This document shows positions 5,044-5,234 of a stretch of DNA of 5,234 nucleotides, in pieces (the stretch's first letter is position 1; each line of letters starts with the position of its first letter). The stretch spans positions 1-5,234 of the forward strand of contig NVSR01000178.1 of NCBI GenBank assembly GCA_002401295.1, written 5' to 3'. The notes under the pieces were generated by a model, which was not told where the DNA came from, ran no database searches, and saw nothing but the letters and a program-made list of their open reading frames with translations. The position numbers and the translations under genes were made by a program. The DNA is from SAR324 cluster bacterium (GTDB lineage: Bacteria > SAR324 > XYD2-FULL-50-16).

Positions 5044-5121
5044 TCAGCATTGGGCATAACCGTAGGTAGCAAATTCAGTGAGTGGTTTTTGGTCGGTCAC
5101 TACTCTCCTTAAAACCGCCAT
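5044..5121 (-). CDS. Possible 25-residue ORF next to the IS605 left end
   Basis: ATG (5119-5121) is preceded by GAGGT about 6 nt upstream, a good ribosome-binding site. The frame encodes MAVLRRVVTDQKPLTEFATY and a few more residues, then TGA at 5044-5046. I do not recognise it. Beyond the TGA the same frame stays open through 4981 and, after removal of the IS605 element, on to TAA at 3128-3130. It may be a decayed small gene hit by the insertion, or chance. Confidence 0.2.
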   Translation of the reverse strand: MAVLRRVVTDQKPLTEFATYGYAQC

Positions 5122-5162
5122 TTTGTACCTCAAAAGTGACCTTTAAGAAAAATCACAAGTAT

Positions 5163-5190
5163 TTGATCTAATATATTAGTTAGTTATAAA
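5163..5190 (+). promoter_or_regulatory. Possible promoter with central palindrome, directed out of the window
   Basis: TTGATC (5163-5168) and TATAAA (5185-5190) are 16 nt apart. The spacer contains a perfect 12-bp palindrome, CTAATATATTAG (5168-5179), a typical operator position. The gene it would serve starts beyond 5234 and is not visible. Confidence 0.3.
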
Positions 5191-5234
5191 ACAGCGCTTC
5201 CAAGGGTAGTTAGCAAATCAATCATTTACGCTGG

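Overview
This is a bacterial accessory region of fairly low GC. It holds one housekeeping-type membrane gene among defence and mobile genes, several of them broken. Nothing in the window fixes the taxon. There is no rRNA or tRNA gene and no CRISPR array.

Layout: (1) 1-227 is non-coding sequence with a dyad and a possible promoter. (2) 228-599 is a small hicA-hicB toxin-antitoxin pair. Its toxin tail looks frameshifted and its antitoxin looks short. (3) 638-1282 (minus strand) is an intact YhhN/TMEM86-type lysoplasmalogenase-like membrane protein, convergent with hicAB. (4) 1283-1911 is a decayed stretch. It contains a tandem 18-bp repeat, a small minus-strand reading frame, and the C-terminal tail of what looks like a type I restriction HsdR subunit with two in-frame TAA codons. 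(5) 1912-2898 is an intact Rpn-family PD-(D/E)XK nuclease. Its ribosome-binding site lies in one arm of a perfect inverted repeat, and a good internal start near its 3' end could encode a separate C-terminal protein, as described for RpnL/RpnS systems. (6) About 3182-4980 is a nearly complete IS605-type element. It has divergent tnpA (Y1 HUH transposase, intact) and tnpB (RNA-guided nuclease, with a single in-frame TAG), face-to-face promoters, two right-end hairpins that should form the 3' end of the omega RNA, and a left end abutting TTTAAC. (7) 4981-5234 is flank with a tiny possible ORF and a promoter-like site pointing out of the window.

The window reads as a sink for defence and mobile genes. 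The remnants (HicAB, HsdR) and the newer arrivals (Rpn, IS605) are all nuclease or toxin systems. The most informative points are the Rpn gene with a candidate intragenic antitoxin, the TnpB that keeps every catalytic residue but has one amber codon, and the restriction-enzyme remnant that was not covered by any long open frame.
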